From: Halorubrum saccharovorum DSM 1137 | Lineage (GTDB): Archaea; Halobacteriota; Halobacteria; Halobacteriales; Haloferacaceae | DNA: 47,535 nucleotides | NCBI RefSeq assembly: GCF_000337915.1 | Contig: NZ_AOJE01000020.1 | Span: forward strand, 1 to 47,535 | Reading direction: 5' to 3' | In this document: piece after piece, positions 35,811 through 45,583 of the stretch | Position numbering within the stretch: the stretch's first letter is position 1 | How the letters are laid out: every line of letters begins with the position of its first letter | Notes under the pieces: model-generated | Told to the model about the DNA's origin: nothing | What the model saw: only the letters and a program-made list of their open reading frames with translations | The model's database searches: none | Position numbers and translations under genes: made by a program

Positions 35811-36344
35811 TTAGGCACCTCCGGTGGGCTTCTCGACGATGTACACGCCGTCTTGGAAGACGCGCGTGTCCTTGTCGGTCACCTTCGTCAGCTGTTCGAT
35901 GTCGGCGGCGGTCTGCCCGACGGCCTCCTTGTCGGAGCCCGAGAGGGTGACCGTCTCGCCGTCGATCTGTACGTCCGTGTCCCCGCGGATCGGGGTGCGT
36001 CGCTGTGCCCGCTCGCCGAGGAAGTTCTCGATGACGACCTCGTCGCCCTCCACGGTCACCTGCATCGGGAAGTGGGCGTAGTACACTTCCATCGTGTACT
36101 CCCATCCGTCGGTGACGCCGTGGATCATGTTGGCGACGTGGCTCTCGAAGGTGCCGACCGTGGCGTTCGTCTTCGCGTCCTCGTTCTCGGAAGCGATCGC
36201 GACGACACCGTCCTCGACCGTGACCTCGACGTCGGGGTACCAGAGGCGTCGCGTAACGCTCCCGTTGGGACCCTCGACGGTGAGTTCGAGGTGGTCGGTC
36301 TCGGCGGAGACGTCGTCCGGAATCTCGATTTCGACTCTGTTCAT
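35811..36344 (-). CDS. rpl6: Ribosomal protein uL6 (177 aa)
   Basis: Two-domain rRNA-binding protein near the factor-binding site and the sarcin-ricin loop. Opens MNRVEIEIPDDVSAETDHLE, with the conserved core LTVEGPNGSVTRRLWYPDVE and second-domain VVIENFLGERAQRRTPIRGD. The length is normal. Three bases separate it from rps8. Confidence 0.96.
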   Translation of the reverse strand: MNRVEIEIPDDVSAETDHLELTVEGPNGSVTRRLWYPDVEVTVEDGVVAIASENEDAKTNATVGTFESHVANMIHGVTDGWEYTMEVYYAHFPMQVTVEGDEVVIENFLGERAQRRTPIRGDTDVQIDGETVTLSGSDKEAVGQTAADIEQLTKVTDKDTRVFQDGVYIVEKPTGGA

Positions 36345-36346
36345 TG

Positions 36347-36739
36347 TTAGTAGACGTATGCGATCACTTGGCCGCCGATGCCCTCTTCGCGGGCCTCGTA
36401 GTGGCTCATAACGCCGTGGCTCGTCGTGACGATGAGCGTCCCGTAGTCACGGGCGGGGAGGTATCGCTTCTCCCACTTCTCGAACTCGTCGGCACCCGCG
36501 GAGTAGCGGGGCTTGACGGCGCCACACTCGTTGATCGCTCCTTTCAGTTCGACCTCGAACTTCCCGGCCTTCCCGTCGTCGACGTACTCGAAGCCGTCGA
36601 CGTACCCGCGGTCGTAGAGGACCTCGAGGACGGAGCCGATGATGTTAGAGGCGGGCTCAACCGTGTACGACAGGTGGCCAACGCTCTCGGCGTTGTCCAT
36701 GCCGGCCAGCGCGTTGGTGAATGGATCGTTTCCCGTCAT
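36347..36739 (-). CDS. rps8: Ribosomal protein uS8 (130 aa)
   Basis: Binds the central domain of 16S rRNA. Opens MTGNDPFTNALAGMDNAES and ends with the conserved DYGTLIVTTSHGVMSHYEAR motif region and IGGQVIAYVY, typical of archaeal uS8. ATG 36739 is chosen by homology, as the open frame upstream is a shadow of rps14. It sits two bases after the rps14 stop. Confidence 0.96.
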   Translation of the reverse strand: MTGNDPFTNALAGMDNAESVGHLSYTVEPASNIIGSVLEVLYDRGYVDGFEYVDDGKAGKFEVELKGAINECGAVKPRYSAGADEFEKWEKRYLPARDYGTLIVTTSHGVMSHYEAREEGIGGQVIAYVY

Positions 36740-36741
36740 GA

Positions 36742-36915
36742 TCAGCTGTACTTCTCGAATCCCATGTCTCGGGCAACCTCGCGGAAACACTGCCGGCAGA
36801 GATTGATGTCGTACTTGCCGACAAGTCCCTGCTCGCGGTCGCACCGCCGGCACGTGTGCCGGGAGTCGGTGCGTTTCGACGCGTGCTCGCCCGTGTCGTT
36901 GTTCGCTTCGCTCAT
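36742..36915 (-). CDS. rps14: Ribosomal protein uS14, zinc form (57 aa)
   Basis: Small protein in the head of the 30S subunit. It begins [20 protein letters not shown] and carries CRRC and CRQC zinc pairs ([20 protein letters not shown]), ending FREVAREMGFEKYS. The start overlaps the uL5 stop by four bases (ATGA), and it lies in the usual place between uL5 and uS8. Too short to stand out by length, but the homology is clear. Confidence 0.95.
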   Translation of the reverse strand: MSEANNDTGEHASKRTDSRHTCRRCDREQGLVGKYDINLCRQCFREVARDMGFEKYS

Positions 36916-37436
36916 TCCGTTACCTCAACGTCGAAGTTCGTTTCGAGGAACGCGGCCGCGTCCTCGGCTGTCATCCGGTGTTTGGACGGGATCGAGGCCG
37001 TCGCCTTGTCCCGCTTCGACACGCGGTAGCCGGGACGGACGATCGTCGTCGTCACGTCGAGGCCGTAGATGCCGATGCTCGGGTCGTACTCCTGGCTCGG
37101 GAAGTCGGTGTGGTCCTCGACCCCGAAGCTCAGGTTGCCCGTGTCGTCGAACTGGCTCCGCGAGACGTCGACGATGTCGAGCGCGGTCGCGAGGAACTCG
37201 TGTGCGTCCTCGGCCCGCAGCGTCACCTTGACGCCGATCGGGTCGCCCTTGCGGATCCCGAACTCGGCGATGGTGCGCTTCGAGGTGGTCCGGACCGACT
37301 GCTGGCCCGTGATCTCCTCGATGATCTCCTCGGCGTCCGCGAGCGGCTCACCGCCCTGCCCGACGCCCATGTGGACGACGACCTTCTCCAGGTACGGCTC
37401 GCGCATCTCGTGGGACGCGCTCTCGGATTCACTCAT
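36912..37436 (-). CDS. rpl5: Ribosomal protein uL5 (174 aa)
   Basis: Binds 5S rRNA and contacts the P-site tRNA. Conserved segments are [40 protein letters not shown] and [20 protein letters not shown]. Start ATG 37436 ([10 protein letters not shown]) overlaps the eS4 stop by eight bases; the frame is open slightly further upstream (37445). Confidence 0.96.
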   Translation of the reverse strand: MSESESASHEMREPYLEKVVVHMGVGQGGEPLADAEEIIEEITGQQSVRTTSKRTIAEFGIRKGDPIGVKVTLRAEDAHEFLATALDIVDVSRSQFDDTGNLSFGVEDHTDFPSQEYDPSIGIYGLDVTTTIVRPGYRVSKRDKATASIPSKHRMTAEDAAAFLETNFDVEVTE

Positions 37437-38154
37437 CCGAATCACCCGCCTCGTCGGCGTCGTCGCCGGTGAAGTTCTCGTCGATGACGACGAGGTACTC
37501 TTCGACCGTCTCGTAGCCGTCCTCGTCGTCTCCGACGAAGACCGTGTTCGAGCCGGAGCCGAGCGTGACGTCGATGTCGGCCACTTCGCCGATACGACCG
37601 GCGTGTTGACCGGCGACGGCGGTGACCAGAGCGCCCTCTTCGTACTCGAAGTGGGCGACGATCTCCTTCGACTCGTTGTCGACGACGATCGAGTCCTTCG
37701 TGTCGTACTCGGCGTCGTCGTCCACGAGGACGTTCGTCCCGTCGTGGAGCGTCAGCTGGACGTCTCCGCCGGGGACGACGGACTTGTTCGTGATCTTCCC
37801 GAGCCGGCTGCCGGCGGCCTCCTCGTCGACGGGGGTCAGCGCGAGCCGACCGCCCTCGTCGGGGAAGACGCGGAAGAACTCCCCGCGCTCGGGGAACGCC
37901 AGGATGTCGAACATCCCGATCGGACGCTGTTCGTCCGAGACCGCGTCCCCGTTGACGAGGACCGAGTCGTTGTTCAGCGCGTAGCGCGCCTCCTTCGTCG
38001 AGTCGACGTAGCCGAGCACGTCCCGCAGCAGGACGACGAGCGGAACGCCCGCCTCACCGTGCGGGCCGGCGCCGGCCTTGACGGTGAACGTGTTCGTCTT
38101 GCGCTCGACCGGCCAGGAGTTCGGTACTGCCAGTCGCTTCTGATGTCGCGTCAT
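37429..38154 (-). CDS. rps4e: Ribosomal protein eS4 (241 aa)
   Basis: Archaeal/eukaryal S4e, unrelated to bacterial S4. Opens [20 protein letters not shown], with an S4-like RNA-binding middle ([20 protein letters not shown]) and a C-terminal KOW-type part ([20 protein letters not shown]). It has an acidic tail [16 protein letters not shown]. It overlaps rpl24 by four bases. Confidence 0.96.
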   Translation of the reverse strand: MTRHQKRLAVPNSWPVERKTNTFTVKAGAGPHGEAGVPLVVLLRDVLGYVDSTKEARYALNNDSVLVNGDAVSDEQRPIGMFDILAFPERGEFFRVFPDEGGRLALTPVDEEAAGSRLGKITNKSVVPGGDVQLTLHDGTNVLVDDDAEYDTKDSIVVDNESKEIVAHFEYEEGALVTAVAGQHAGRIGEVADIDVTLGSGSNTVFVGDDEDGYETVEEYLVVIDENFTGDDADEAGDSDE

Positions 38155-38507
38155 TCGTTATCCTCCTGGAGCCGCGCCTCCCGGCGCTCGTCTTCCAGGT
38201 CCAGATCGATCACCCGGACGTTGCTCGCCGGGATGGGGCGGGGAACCTCCTCCCCGTCCGCCTTCTCGACGGTGACGTCCTCGACGGTGATCCGTTCCGC
38301 GGACAGGTCGACCGAGATGACCTCGGCCTCCGTGCCGGCCGCGTCGCCGCGAAGCACCTCGACGGTGTCGCCGGCGTTGACGCGGACGTTCCGCTGTCCG
38401 TACTCCTCGCGGAGGTCGTCCGTGAGGGTGGCCCGGACCTGGTTCTGCCGCTCGTGGAGCGGCGCGGTCTCCGACCGTTTTCGCTGTTTGCGTGGCTGTT
38501 TCGTCAT
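38151..38507 (-). CDS. rpl24: Ribosomal protein uL24 (118 aa)
   Basis: Early-binding large-subunit protein near the exit tunnel. The basic N-terminus ([20 protein letters not shown]) is followed by a KOW domain ([20 protein letters not shown]) and by [20 protein letters not shown]. Archaeal length and order (between uL14 and eS4). Two bases after rpl14. Confidence 0.96.
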   Translation of the reverse strand: MTKQPRKQRKRSETAPLHERQNQVRATLTDDLREEYGQRNVRVNAGDTVEVLRGDAAGTEAEVISVDLSAERITVEDVTVEKADGEEVPRPIPASNVRVIDLDLEDERREARLQEDNE

Positions 38508-38509
38508 GA

Positions 38510-38908
38510 TTAGACGATCATCGTCGCGGTCGAGGCGATGCTCCCGAATCGTTCGGCGACCTCGCGGGCGACGGGGCCTTTGATCTCCGTGCCCCGCGGC
38601 TCCTCGAGGTCGTCGATGATGACGGCCGCGTTGTCCTCGAACTTCACGCGCGTGCCGTTCGGACGGCGGATCGGCTTGCGCTGGCGGACGACGACCGCCT
38701 CCAGCACCTGCCGCCGCATCTCCGGGGTCCCTTTGGTGACCGAGACGGTCACCTTGTCGCCGATACCTGCCTTCGGGTGGCGGTTCTTCGTGCCGGAGTA
38801 GCCCGACACGGAGATCACCTTCAGCTCACGGGCGCCGGTGTTGTCGGCGCACGTGATGAGCGAGCCCTTCGAGAGCCCCTGCGTGACGTCGGCCTTGAGC
38901 GCCTCCAT
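38510..38908 (-). CDS. rpl14: Ribosomal protein uL14 (132 aa)
   Basis: Highly conserved large-subunit protein at the subunit interface. It has [40 protein letters not shown] and [23 protein letters not shown] 38908 sits in a TGATG junction with the uS17 stop; a GTG three bases upstream is the alternative. Confidence 0.96.
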   Translation of the reverse strand: MEALKADVTQGLSKGSLITCADNTGARELKVISVSGYSGTKNRHPKAGIGDKVTVSVTKGTPEMRRQVLEAVVVRQRKPIRRPNGTRVKFEDNAAVIIDDLEEPRGTEIKGPVAREVAERFGSIASTATMIV

Positions 38909-39252
38909 CACTGATCACCCGACAGGTTCTCGACGACGACGTGGGACTTCGTCTTCGAGAGCGGTCGCGTCTCCGCGATTTTCACTTCGTCACCGACTTC
39001 GAGCGAGTCGAGCACGCCCGGCACGTGGGCCGGGATGCGCGAGCGACGCTTCATGTACCGATCGTATTTCGGTACGAACACGTCGTACTCTCGCTCGACG
39101 ATGACGGTCTTTGCCATATCCGTCGACACGACCGTTCCCTCGCGGGTCTGGCCGCGGACGGAGAGCTGCCCGTAGAACGGGCACTTCTCGTAGTCGTAAT
39201 CCTCCGGGTTGTCTGGCTCCGGAGGCGTGGGTACGTCGATTCCTATCGCCAT
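38908..39252 (-). CDS. rps17: Ribosomal protein uS17 (114 aa)
   Basis: Primary 16S rRNA binder of OB fold. Opens [20 protein letters not shown], the archaeal form, then [20 protein letters not shown] and [20 protein letters not shown]. Start ATG 39252 overlaps the 3' end of the RNase P gene by ten bases; the longer frame upstream has no homology. Confidence 0.96.
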   Translation of the reverse strand: MAIGIDVPTPPEPDNPEDYDYEKCPFYGQLSVRGQTREGTVVSTDMAKTVIVEREYDVFVPKYDRYMKRRSRIPAHVPGVLDSLEVGDEVKIAETRPLSKTKSHVVVENLSGDQ

Positions 39253-39701
39253 TGTGTGACACCTTGTTCGGTGCGTTCGGCGGGTCGATACCGTAGCCGC
39301 TCGCCATCCACCGTCGCGTAGACCACGTCTTTGCACTCGCCGCGTCGGCTCGCCGGACCCGCGTCGTCACCGGTGACGACGCTTGTGGACCCGGACGGGC
39401 CAGACTGACGGGGGCGGACCCCCGTAGTATCCGACCCGAGTTGGGACGTAGACCCCGACGACTCGTCGTCGTCGGCGGCTTCATCTGTGCGGGCGGTCGG
39501 TCGATCGACGACCGCGAACTCGAACGTCGCGCCCGACTTGGGCACGCGTTTGTCCCCCGATCCCGTTCGCACCACAAGGGTGCCGAACGTCTCGGACAGC
39601 ACGCGACCGGCGATGCCCGCGTGGGCGTCGCTCTCGGCGTCGGCCACCCGAACCGGGAGGCCGACGAGTTCGTGCCGAACGAGTGTGTCGGGGGATATCA
39701 T
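39243..39701 (-). CDS. rnp1: RNase P protein component 1 (Rpp29/Pop4-like), with insert (152 aa)
   Basis: Protein subunit of RNase P, which matures the 5' end of tRNAs, in the usual archaeal place between uL29 and uS17. The Sm-like barrel begins MISPDTLVRHELVGLPVRVA, with GRVLSETFGTLVVRTGSGDK, KSGATFEFAVV and the closing DGERLRYRPAERTEQG. Between FEFAVVDRP and DVVYATVDG lies a low-complexity, polar insert of about 60 residues, which explains the length over the typical 95-100. The insert is probably a disordered loop. Confidence 0.85.
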   Translation of the reverse strand: MISPDTLVRHELVGLPVRVADAESDAHAGIAGRVLSETFGTLVVRTGSGDKRVPKSGATFEFAVVDRPTARTDEAADDDESSGSTSQLGSDTTGVRPRQSGPSGSTSVVTGDDAGPASRRGECKDVVYATVDGERLRYRPAERTEQGVTQWR

Positions 39702-39703
39702 CG

Positions 39704-39916
39704 TTATTCGTCGTCGAAGTCGCCTTCTTCCGCCTGGATCGTCTTGATCCGCGCGATCGTCTTCTTCATCTCCTTGACGCGGCCGGGGCTCTCCGGCATG
39801 CCGCCGGCGGCCCGCTGCGCCTTCGAGTTGAGCAGCTCGGTCTCGAGCTCTTCCAGTTCGACCTGGCGCTCGGCCGCGGTCATGTCGCGGATCTCGTCGG
39901 TATAGAGGATCGCCAT
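39704..39916 (-). CDS. rpl29: Ribosomal protein uL29 (70 aa)
   Basis: Small helical-hairpin protein by the exit tunnel and the signal recognition particle site. Opens [20 protein letters not shown], with [20 protein letters not shown] and [19 protein letters not shown]. Directly adjoins rps3 with no gap. Confidence 0.95.
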   Translation of the reverse strand: MAILYTDEIRDMTAAERQVELEELETELLNSKAQRAAGGMPESPGRVKEMKKTIARIKTIQAEEGDFDDE

Positions 39917-40855
39917 TTATTCGTCCTCCTCGCCTTCGTCGGCGGCTTCCATCTCTGCGACGAGGTCGGCCGCCTCGGATTCGATCTCCTCGTCGAGCTC
40001 GTCGATGTCCTCCGCCTCGGCGTCGCCGACCGGCTCCTCTTCGGCGACGTCGGTCGCCTCCGTGGCCGTCTCCTGGGTCTCCTCGACCACTTCCTCGACG
40101 ATCTCCTCGTCGATGGCCTCTGCGGGGTCCTCGTCGGGGATCTCGACGTCCTCGTCGGCTCCCGCGTCGGGCACCTCCTCGGGCTCCTCTTCGAGCAGCG
40201 ACTCGACGCCCTCCTCGGCCTCGGCGCCGACCGCCGCCTGCTCGACCTCCGGGACCTCGGCGTCCTCGCGGATGTCGAAGTCGTCCGGGAGCTGTGCGCC
40301 TGGCGGGATGATCTTCACGTTGACGCCGATCGTCCCGAGCTTCATCACCGCGACGCCCTGGCCGTGGTCGACGACTTCCTCCGCGGGCTCACCGTTGTGC
40401 TTGATGTAGCCGCGGTTGAACTTCTCGACGCGCGATCGCGCGCCGGTGACCTTGCCGGACAGGACGATCTCGGCACCCAGCGCGCCGGCGTCCATGATCC
40501 GGTCGATCGTCGTGTGACCGGCCTTCCGGAAGTACCAGCCGCGCTCCAGTGCGTTCGCGAGACGGTCCGCGACGATCTGGGCGTTCAGGTCGGGCTCGTC
40601 GACCTCCTGAACGTCGATCTGCGGGTCGTCCATGTCGAATCGGTCCTCAAGCTCGGTGGTGATCTTGCGGATGTTCTTCCCGCCCTTCCCGATCACCATA
40701 CCGGGCTTTTCGGCCTTCAGGACGATCTGAGTGCCCATCGGCGTCTGGGCGACGTCCATGCCGCCGTAGCCGGCGCGGCCGAGCTCGTCCGCGAAGAACT
40801 CGTTGATCTGTGAACGGCGCAGGCCGTCCTCGATGAATTGGTGTTCGTCAGCCAT
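39917..40855 (-). CDS. rps3: Ribosomal protein uS3 with long acidic C-terminus (312 aa)
   Basis: The KH domain has [20 protein letters not shown], and the rest of the uS3 fold has [20 protein letters not shown] and [19 protein letters not shown]. The last 100 residues are a highly acidic low-complexity tail (for example [20 protein letters not shown]), a haloarchaeal feature. Overlaps rpl22 by one base (TAATG). Confidence 0.96.
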   Translation of the reverse strand: MADEHQFIEDGLRRSQINEFFADELGRAGYGGMDVAQTPMGTQIVLKAEKPGMVIGKGGKNIRKITTELEDRFDMDDPQIDVQEVDEPDLNAQIVADRLANALERGWYFRKAGHTTIDRIMDAGALGAEIVLSGKVTGARSRVEKFNRGYIKHNGEPAEEVVDHGQGVAVMKLGTIGVNVKIIPPGAQLPDDFDIREDAEVPEVEQAAVGAEAEEGVESLLEEEPEEVPDAGADEDVEIPDEDPAEAIDEEIVEEVVEETQETATEATDVAEEEPVGDAEAEDIDELDEEIESEAADLVAEMEAADEGEEDE

Positions 40856-41319
40856 TATTCGTCAGCCTCCGGGTCCTCGATGATGAGTTCGACGTCGGCG
40901 AGGGTGGTGTTCCATCCGGTGGCGCCCGCGGCTCGCGGGTTCCGACCGGGTCGCTCGCCGACCTTGTGGGGGGCGACGTGTTTGATGACCATCTCGTCGC
41001 CGTCGAATCCCTGTTCGTCCGCGTTGTTCTTGACGTTCTCCAGGAGCTTCAGGAAGTCCTTGGCGGCCTTCTCGGGGTATCGTCCCGCGTCCCAGCCGTC
41101 GATGTCGGAGCGGTGCCCCGCGCCGGCGTTGTGCTGGCGCATCGGCACCGAGGTCTCCTCGTCGATGACCTCCTGGAGGAACTCCTCGGCGTCGGCGACC
41201 GTCTCGCCTTTGATCTCCCGGGAGATCTCTTTGCTGTCCTTCACGCTGATGGGCCGATCGCGGAGCATCCCCTTTGCGGTGGTCTCCGGGTCGGCCTCGA
41301 CGCTGTAGTTGATTCCCAT
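40855..41319 (-). CDS. rpl22: Ribosomal protein uL22 (154 aa)
   Basis: Lines the exit tunnel. Opens [20 protein letters not shown], then [15 protein letters not shown]-like and [20 protein letters not shown] segments and the conserved tail [20 protein letters not shown]. It lies three bases after rps19. Confidence 0.95.
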   Translation of the reverse strand: MGINYSVEADPETTAKGMLRDRPISVKDSKEISREIKGETVADAEEFLQEVIDEETSVPMRQHNAGAGHRSDIDGWDAGRYPEKAAKDFLKLLENVKNNADEQGFDGDEMVIKHVAPHKVGERPGRNPRAAGATGWNTTLADVELIIEDPEADE

Positions 41320-41322
41320 GGG

Positions 41323-41748
41323 TTACTTGAGGGGCACGAACTTCGAGGACCGGGTCGCGCCGATGCCGGCCTGGCCGTGTTCGACGGTGCTTCGAGTCAG
41401 GTGGAACTCGCCGAGGTAATGACCGATCATCTCGGGCTCGACCTGCACGCGCTCGAAGCTGTGTCCGTTGTACACGGAGAAGGTGACGCCGACGAACTCC
41501 GGCAGCACCGGCATGTCGCGCAGATGCGTCCGGATCGGGTCGTCCGCCGTCGTCTCCTTGTCGCGGCTCCGGACCGTCTCCAACAGCTTCTGCTGTTCGG
41601 TGCCGAGGCCGCGAACGATGCTTCGCCGCTGGCGTGCGGGGAGCAGTTCCGCGACTTCCTCTACGTCCATCTCCTGCAGCTCGTCGAGCGAGTGACCGCG
41701 GTAGGCGAACTCCTTGCCCTCGCGGCCGGTTCGGTAGTCTGAACTCAT
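41323..41748 (-). CDS. rps19: Ribosomal protein uS19 (141 aa)
   Basis: Head protein of the 30S subunit. The N-terminal archaeal extension ([20 protein letters not shown]) leads to [16 protein letters not shown] and the conserved [20 protein letters not shown] and [18 protein letters not shown]. Overlaps rpl2 by four bases. Confidence 0.96.
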   Translation of the reverse strand: MSSDYRTGREGKEFAYRGHSLDELQEMDVEEVAELLPARQRRSIVRGLGTEQQKLLETVRSRDKETTADDPIRTHLRDMPVLPEFVGVTFSVYNGHSFERVQVEPEMIGHYLGEFHLTRSTVEHGQAGIGATRSSKFVPLK

Positions 41749-42467
41749 TTGTTGCCACCTCGTCCGGTGCGCTTGGATGCGATGTCACCGACCTTCCGTC
41801 CCGGCGGGGCGTCCCGCGAGACCGATTTCGGCTGGCCGGGGTGTTGGCGACCACCGCCGCCGAAGGGGTGGTCGACGGCGTTCATCGCGACGCCGCGCAC
41901 GCGCGGGTATTTGGTCCCGCGCGCTTTCATCTTGTGGTGTTTGTTACCGGCCTTGACGAAGGGTTTCTCCGTCCGACCGCCGCCTGCGACCACGCCGATC
42001 GTGGCGCGGCACTGCGGGTCGAGCCGCTTCACTTCGCCGCTGGGGAGCTGGACGACCGCGACGTCGCGGTCGTGGGTGAGAAGCGTCGCCGACACGCCGG
42101 AGGCGCGCGCGAACTTCCCGCCGTCCCCGCGGTTGCTCTCGACGTTACAGACCGGGACGCCCTCGGGGATCTCCGCCAGCGGGAGCGTGTTCCCGGGCTT
42201 GATCTCCGCGGAGACGCCGACCTGAATCGTCTCGCCCACGCGCACGCCTTCCGGCGCGAGCACGAGCCGACGGTCGTCGTCCTCGAACTCGATCTCCGCG
42301 AGCGGAGCCGAGCGAGCGGGGTCGTGTTCGATCCCGACGATCTCGCCGGTGATCGTGTCGACGTCTTCGAGCTTCTTGTGCGACAGTTCCGCCTTGTAGC
42401 GGTGGGACGGGGCCCGGAACGTCGGGCCGCCGCGTCCACGCCGCTGTCCTTGGATTCGTCGTCCCAT
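41745..42467 (-). CDS. rpl2: Ribosomal protein uL2 (240 aa)
   Basis: Central large-subunit protein needed for subunit joining and peptidyl transfer. Opens [20 protein letters not shown], with [20 protein letters not shown] and the catalytic-centre loop [20 protein letters not shown]. Archaeal length. One base separates it from rpl23. Confidence 0.96.
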   Translation of the reverse strand: MGRRIQGQRRGRGGPTFRAPSHRYKAELSHKKLEDVDTITGEIVGIEHDPARSAPLAEIEFEDDDRRLVLAPEGVRVGETIQVGVSAEIKPGNTLPLAEIPEGVPVCNVESNRGDGGKFARASGVSATLLTHDRDVAVVQLPSGEVKRLDPQCRATIGVVAGGGRTEKPFVKAGNKHHKMKARGTKYPRVRGVAMNAVDHPFGGGGRQHPGQPKSVSRDAPPGRKVGDIASKRTGRGGNK

Positions 42468-42468
42468 A

Positions 42469-42723
42469 TCAGAACACCCCGATGCGCGATGCGATCTCGG
42501 TCGCGTCGTCGTCGTCGGAGAGCGTGACAGTGGCCTTCTTCGCGCCCTGCGGGGTCACCTGCGTGTTCACGTCGACGACGGAGACGTCGTACCGGTCCTG
42601 CACTTCCTCGCGGACCTCGGGTTTGGTCGCGTCGATGTCGACGAGGAACAGCAGCTTGTTCTTGAAGTCCATCTCGTTCATCGCCTGCTCGGTGACGATC
42701 GGGTGCTCGATGATGGAGTTCAT
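42469..42723 (-). CDS. rpl23: Ribosomal protein uL23 (84 aa)
   Basis: Exit-tunnel protein and docking site for the signal recognition particle. MNSIIEHPIVTEQAMNEMDF and LLFLVDIDATKPEVREEVQD are the classical archaeal uL23 sequence. Overlaps rpl4 by four bases. Confidence 0.95.
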   Translation of the reverse strand: MNSIIEHPIVTEQAMNEMDFKNKLLFLVDIDATKPEVREEVQDRYDVSVVDVNTQVTPQGAKKATVTLSDDDDATEIASRIGVF

Positions 42724-43466
42724 CGGTCGGCCACCTCCTCAACGGCGCTCTCGGTCCACAGCGTGAGTCGGCCCGGGTGCGCGCCCGGCGCGAGGTCCTC
42801 GGCGTTGACCTCTCGCGCGGTCGCGACGTCGACGCCCGACAGGTTGCGGGCGGCGCGGGACGGCTCCTCGCTGGTGACGACGAGCACCGACTTCGGCTGG
42901 CTGTACTTGCGACCGCGGGTCTTCCCGCGGCCGGCTCGGACGGAGCGACCCTCCTCGGCGCGCTCGATGTCGGCGTCGACACCGACGGCCTCGAGCACGC
43001 CCAGGGCCTCCTGGGTCTTCTTGAGGTCCTCGAACTCGTCGCTCACGACGAGCGGGAGATCGAGGTCCTCGTCGAACGCGTGACCGCGTTCGGCGACGAG
43101 CTCGGCGTCGGCGGTGGCTGCGATGGCCGACCGAATCGCGAGCTGTCGTTCCTTGTCGTTGAGGCTCTTCGTCTGGTCCTTCTCGGCCTTCGGCGGGTGC
43201 GCGGCGCGGCCCGAAACGGCGTTCGGGACGCGTCGGGCGACGTTCTCGGAGCGCGGGATGTGTGCGAGCCCTCGCCCGGAGCCGAACGACTCCGCGGGGG
43301 TTCGCAGCCCGGCGAACTCGTCGGCACCGTAGGCCTGCTTCCGGTTAGCCTGTGCGGCGGAGACCGCCCGACCGATGAGGTCCGGTCGGAACGCGGTCTT
43401 GAAGATCGCCGGCAGCTCGACGCTGCCCGCGTCCCCGCCGTCCAGGTCGTGTACTGTTGCGTTCAT
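42720..43466 (-). CDS. rpl4: Ribosomal protein uL4 (248 aa)
   Basis: Tunnel-constriction protein. Opens MNATVHDLDGGDAGSVELPA, with DLIGRAVSAAQANRKQAYGA, an extended loop with GSGRGLAHIPRSENVARRVP, and the Rossmann-like domain with LVVSDEFEDLKKTQEALGVL. Three bases after rpl3. Confidence 0.96.
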   Translation of the reverse strand: MNATVHDLDGGDAGSVELPAIFKTAFRPDLIGRAVSAAQANRKQAYGADEFAGLRTPAESFGSGRGLAHIPRSENVARRVPNAVSGRAAHPPKAEKDQTKSLNDKERQLAIRSAIAATADAELVAERGHAFDEDLDLPLVVSDEFEDLKKTQEALGVLEAVGVDADIERAEEGRSVRAGRGKTRGRKYSQPKSVLVVTSEEPSRAARNLSGVDVATAREVNAEDLAPGAHPGRLTLWTESAVEEVADR

Positions 43467-43469
43467 GGA

Positions 43470-44486
43470 TTATCCCTGGTTGGATGCGGTGGATACGTAC
43501 CGGACCTCGGGGTCGAGGCGCGGCTGGTCGTTCGGCCGGATGGCCGGGCGGAACCGAAGCAGGCGCTTGTCCGGACCGGGCAGCGAGCCCTTGATGAGCG
43601 CGTAGTCGCCGTCGACCTCGCCGTAGTTGACGAAGCCGCCGTCGACGGAGGCGTCGTCGCCCTCGCCGAAGTCGATGAGGCGCTTGTTGAGCTCGGTGCG
43701 CTGGTGGTAGCCGGTCTGCCCCTGCTGGGGGACGGTGGAGCGCACGCGGGAGGGGTTCCACGGACCGAGGTTGCCGATCCGGCGCCGCCATCCCTGGCGG
43801 GCGTGTTTGCCCTTCCGCTTTTGAACGCCCCAGCGCTTGACGGGACCCTGGGTCCCCTTCCCCTTCGTGATGCCCGACACGTCGGTGTACTGCCCCGCGC
43901 GGAAGACGTCGCCGAACTCGTGGGCGCCGCCCTCCGCGACGAGGTCGAGCCCGAAGTCGACGCGCTCCTCGAGGGAGCCGCCGCCGACTCGGGTCTCCAT
44001 GATGTCGGGCTTCTTCTTGGGTACATTCGAGAGCTCCGAGGGGACGGTGTGCGTGATGACGCGGACGTCGTCGACGGCGTCCTCGTCGAGCAGCGCGCGC
44101 AGCTCGTCAGCGTCCTCCTCGAAGGTGTCTTCCGCCGGGAGGTCGAGCGCGCGGTCGAGCTCCTCGTGGAACTCGGTCGCCCAGACCTCTTCGACCGGCT
44201 TCTTTCCGTACGGCGTCTGTTCGTAGGCGCGCAGGGCCACCGCGTACATCGGCGGCGTCTCGACGACGGTGACGGGAACGGACTCTTCCATCCCTTCACG
44301 CGGCGAGTTGGCCTCGTCGTTGACCATAACGACGTGCGTCATTCCGGCCTTGTAGCCGGCGAACCCCTGCAGTGCGGGGGCTCCGTCGTCGTCTGGCCAC
44401 GATCGAATGCGCGGGACCTCTCGGTCTGCGCGGGTACGCGGGCCGTAGCCCAGCGAGCCTTTTCGTGGTCGGCTTGGTTGTGGCAT
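43470..44486 (-). CDS. rpl3: Ribosomal protein uL3 (338 aa)
   Basis: One of the first proteins to bind 23S rRNA, close to the peptidyl transferase centre. Archaeal form: MPQPSRPRKGSLGYGPRTRA, GFAGYKAGMTHVVMVNDEAN, then GTQGPVKRWGVQKRKGKHAR and QGWRRRIGNLGPWNPSRVRS. It lies four bases after the methyltransferase gene. Confidence 0.96.
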   Translation of the reverse strand: MPQPSRPRKGSLGYGPRTRADREVPRIRSWPDDDGAPALQGFAGYKAGMTHVVMVNDEANSPREGMEESVPVTVVETPPMYAVALRAYEQTPYGKKPVEEVWATEFHEELDRALDLPAEDTFEEDADELRALLDEDAVDDVRVITHTVPSELSNVPKKKPDIMETRVGGGSLEERVDFGLDLVAEGGAHEFGDVFRAGQYTDVSGITKGKGTQGPVKRWGVQKRKGKHARQGWRRRIGNLGPWNPSRVRSTVPQQGQTGYHQRTELNKRLIDFGEGDDASVDGGFVNYGEVDGDYALIKGSLPGPDKRLLRFRPAIRPNDQPRLDPEVRYVSTASNQG

Positions 44487-44490
44487 GTGT

Positions 44491-45357
44491 TTACTCCGTG
44501 AGTGTGAGCGAGCCGAGAGTCACGAACAGAGCCTCCTCCGTCCGGACGACCTCGCTCGCCTGTGCCGGGATCGTGTTCAGCCAGAGGTCGAACCCCGGAT
44601 CGGGTTCGACCGAGCGGCCGTCGGCGACAGCCGCCCGAATGCCGTCGGGCGAGAGCCCGAGCATCTCCGGAAGCCCTCGCTCGGGCGAGCCGAAGGCGAC
44701 GGTGTACCCGCCGGCCTCCCGCGCGTCCGAGACGATGGTGCCAAGCCGCGAGACGGAGAGTTCCTCCCCGTGTCGCGACGTCGCGACGGCCAAGCCGTCG
44801 CCGGCGAGCGCTTCCGACAGGTCCGCTTCCACGACCTGGAAACCGTCCTCCGGCTTCCCGGTGATGCGGGCGCGGACCGGTTCTCTCGAAGAGACCCTGA
44901 TGGTGACGCGCTCCCCCTGCTCGACCTCCATTCCGGAGGGAACGAGCAGGGAGATCGGGTGTTCCCGCAGCGGGGAATTGACCCGGACGCGGCCTTCAGG
45001 TCCGACCTCGGTCACGAGTCCCTGTGTTTTCGACTCTTCCCCGCTAGGGGTCGAGCCGGTCCGCCACGGCACGCGGAGCGGCGGGAGCACGCCGGCGTAC
45101 CGGAGTTCGTCGCGCTCCCCCCAGAGGTCCTTGCGGAGCCCCGGAGGGGTCGCGGCGTACCCCAGCACGGTCCGAACGTACTCGCCGCCCCGTCGCCGCT
45201 CGCCTTCCCCGTCGGGGAAGACGACCAGTCGATCCGCCCGGAACACCGCCGCCGCACGGGCGACGTAGCCGAGTTTGCGAGTCGCCTCGCGAGCGTCCTC
45301 GGCCTCCCGGACGACCGAAGACGGAATGCAGATCGTGAGTCCGTCTTCGGTACGCAT
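44491..45357 (-). CDS. SPOUT-type RNA methyltransferase ahead of the ribosomal operon (288 aa)
   Basis: The gene at this place in haloarchaea encodes a SPOUT-family (alpha/beta knot) RNA methyltransferase. Visible are the N-terminal MRTEDGLTICIPSSVVREAE, an OB-like insert with GPEGRVRVNSPLREHPISLL, and the C-terminal knot with VAFGSPERGLPEML and LWLNTIPAQASEVVRTEEA, which supplies the SAM site. Start ATG 45357 is chosen because a TATA-like TTTTAGG is 36-45 bases upstream; the frame is open further, but without homology. The probable target is rRNA; the exact base is unknown. Confidence 0.85.
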   Translation of the reverse strand: MRTEDGLTICIPSSVVREAEDAREATRKLGYVARAAAVFRADRLVVFPDGEGERRRGGEYVRTVLGYAATPPGLRKDLWGERDELRYAGVLPPLRVPWRTGSTPSGEESKTQGLVTEVGPEGRVRVNSPLREHPISLLVPSGMEVEQGERVTIRVSSREPVRARITGKPEDGFQVVEADLSEALAGDGLAVATSRHGEELSVSRLGTIVSDAREAGGYTVAFGSPERGLPEMLGLSPDGIRAAVADGRSVEPDPGFDLWLNTIPAQASEVVRTEEALFVTLGSLTLTE

Positions 45358-45392
45358 CGTGGCGAGACTGTACCCCTCGATTTCGGACGGCG

Positions 45393-45402
45393 GCCTAAAA
45401 GG
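45393..45402 (-). promoter_or_regulatory. Candidate TATA box of the ribosomal operon
   Basis: CCTTTTAGG-type element on the minus strand, with its centre about 40 bases ahead of ATG 45357. That gives a short leader of about 13 bases. No other promoter is visible inside the 14-kb operon, whose genes overlap or nearly touch. Confidence 0.5.
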
Positions 45403-45583
45403 GTAGCGGTACCGATTTCGCACTGTGGCGCGTTCACACGGGGTCTGGCGGGGGTTTTCGGCCGCGGATCGAGAGAGTCGATCGCACGGTCCGGTTCGGG
45501 CCGGAGGTCCCCCGTCGTGCTCGTGAGGGCACGCGATTCCGGTCAGCGACTGTACGCCTGCCGTCGCCGGCGCCCGGCGGCGG

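Noticed and set aside
42777-44501. A 574-codon plus-strand frame opposite rpl4 and rpl3
   Set aside because: Antisense shadow caused by third-position GC bias of the ribosomal genes.
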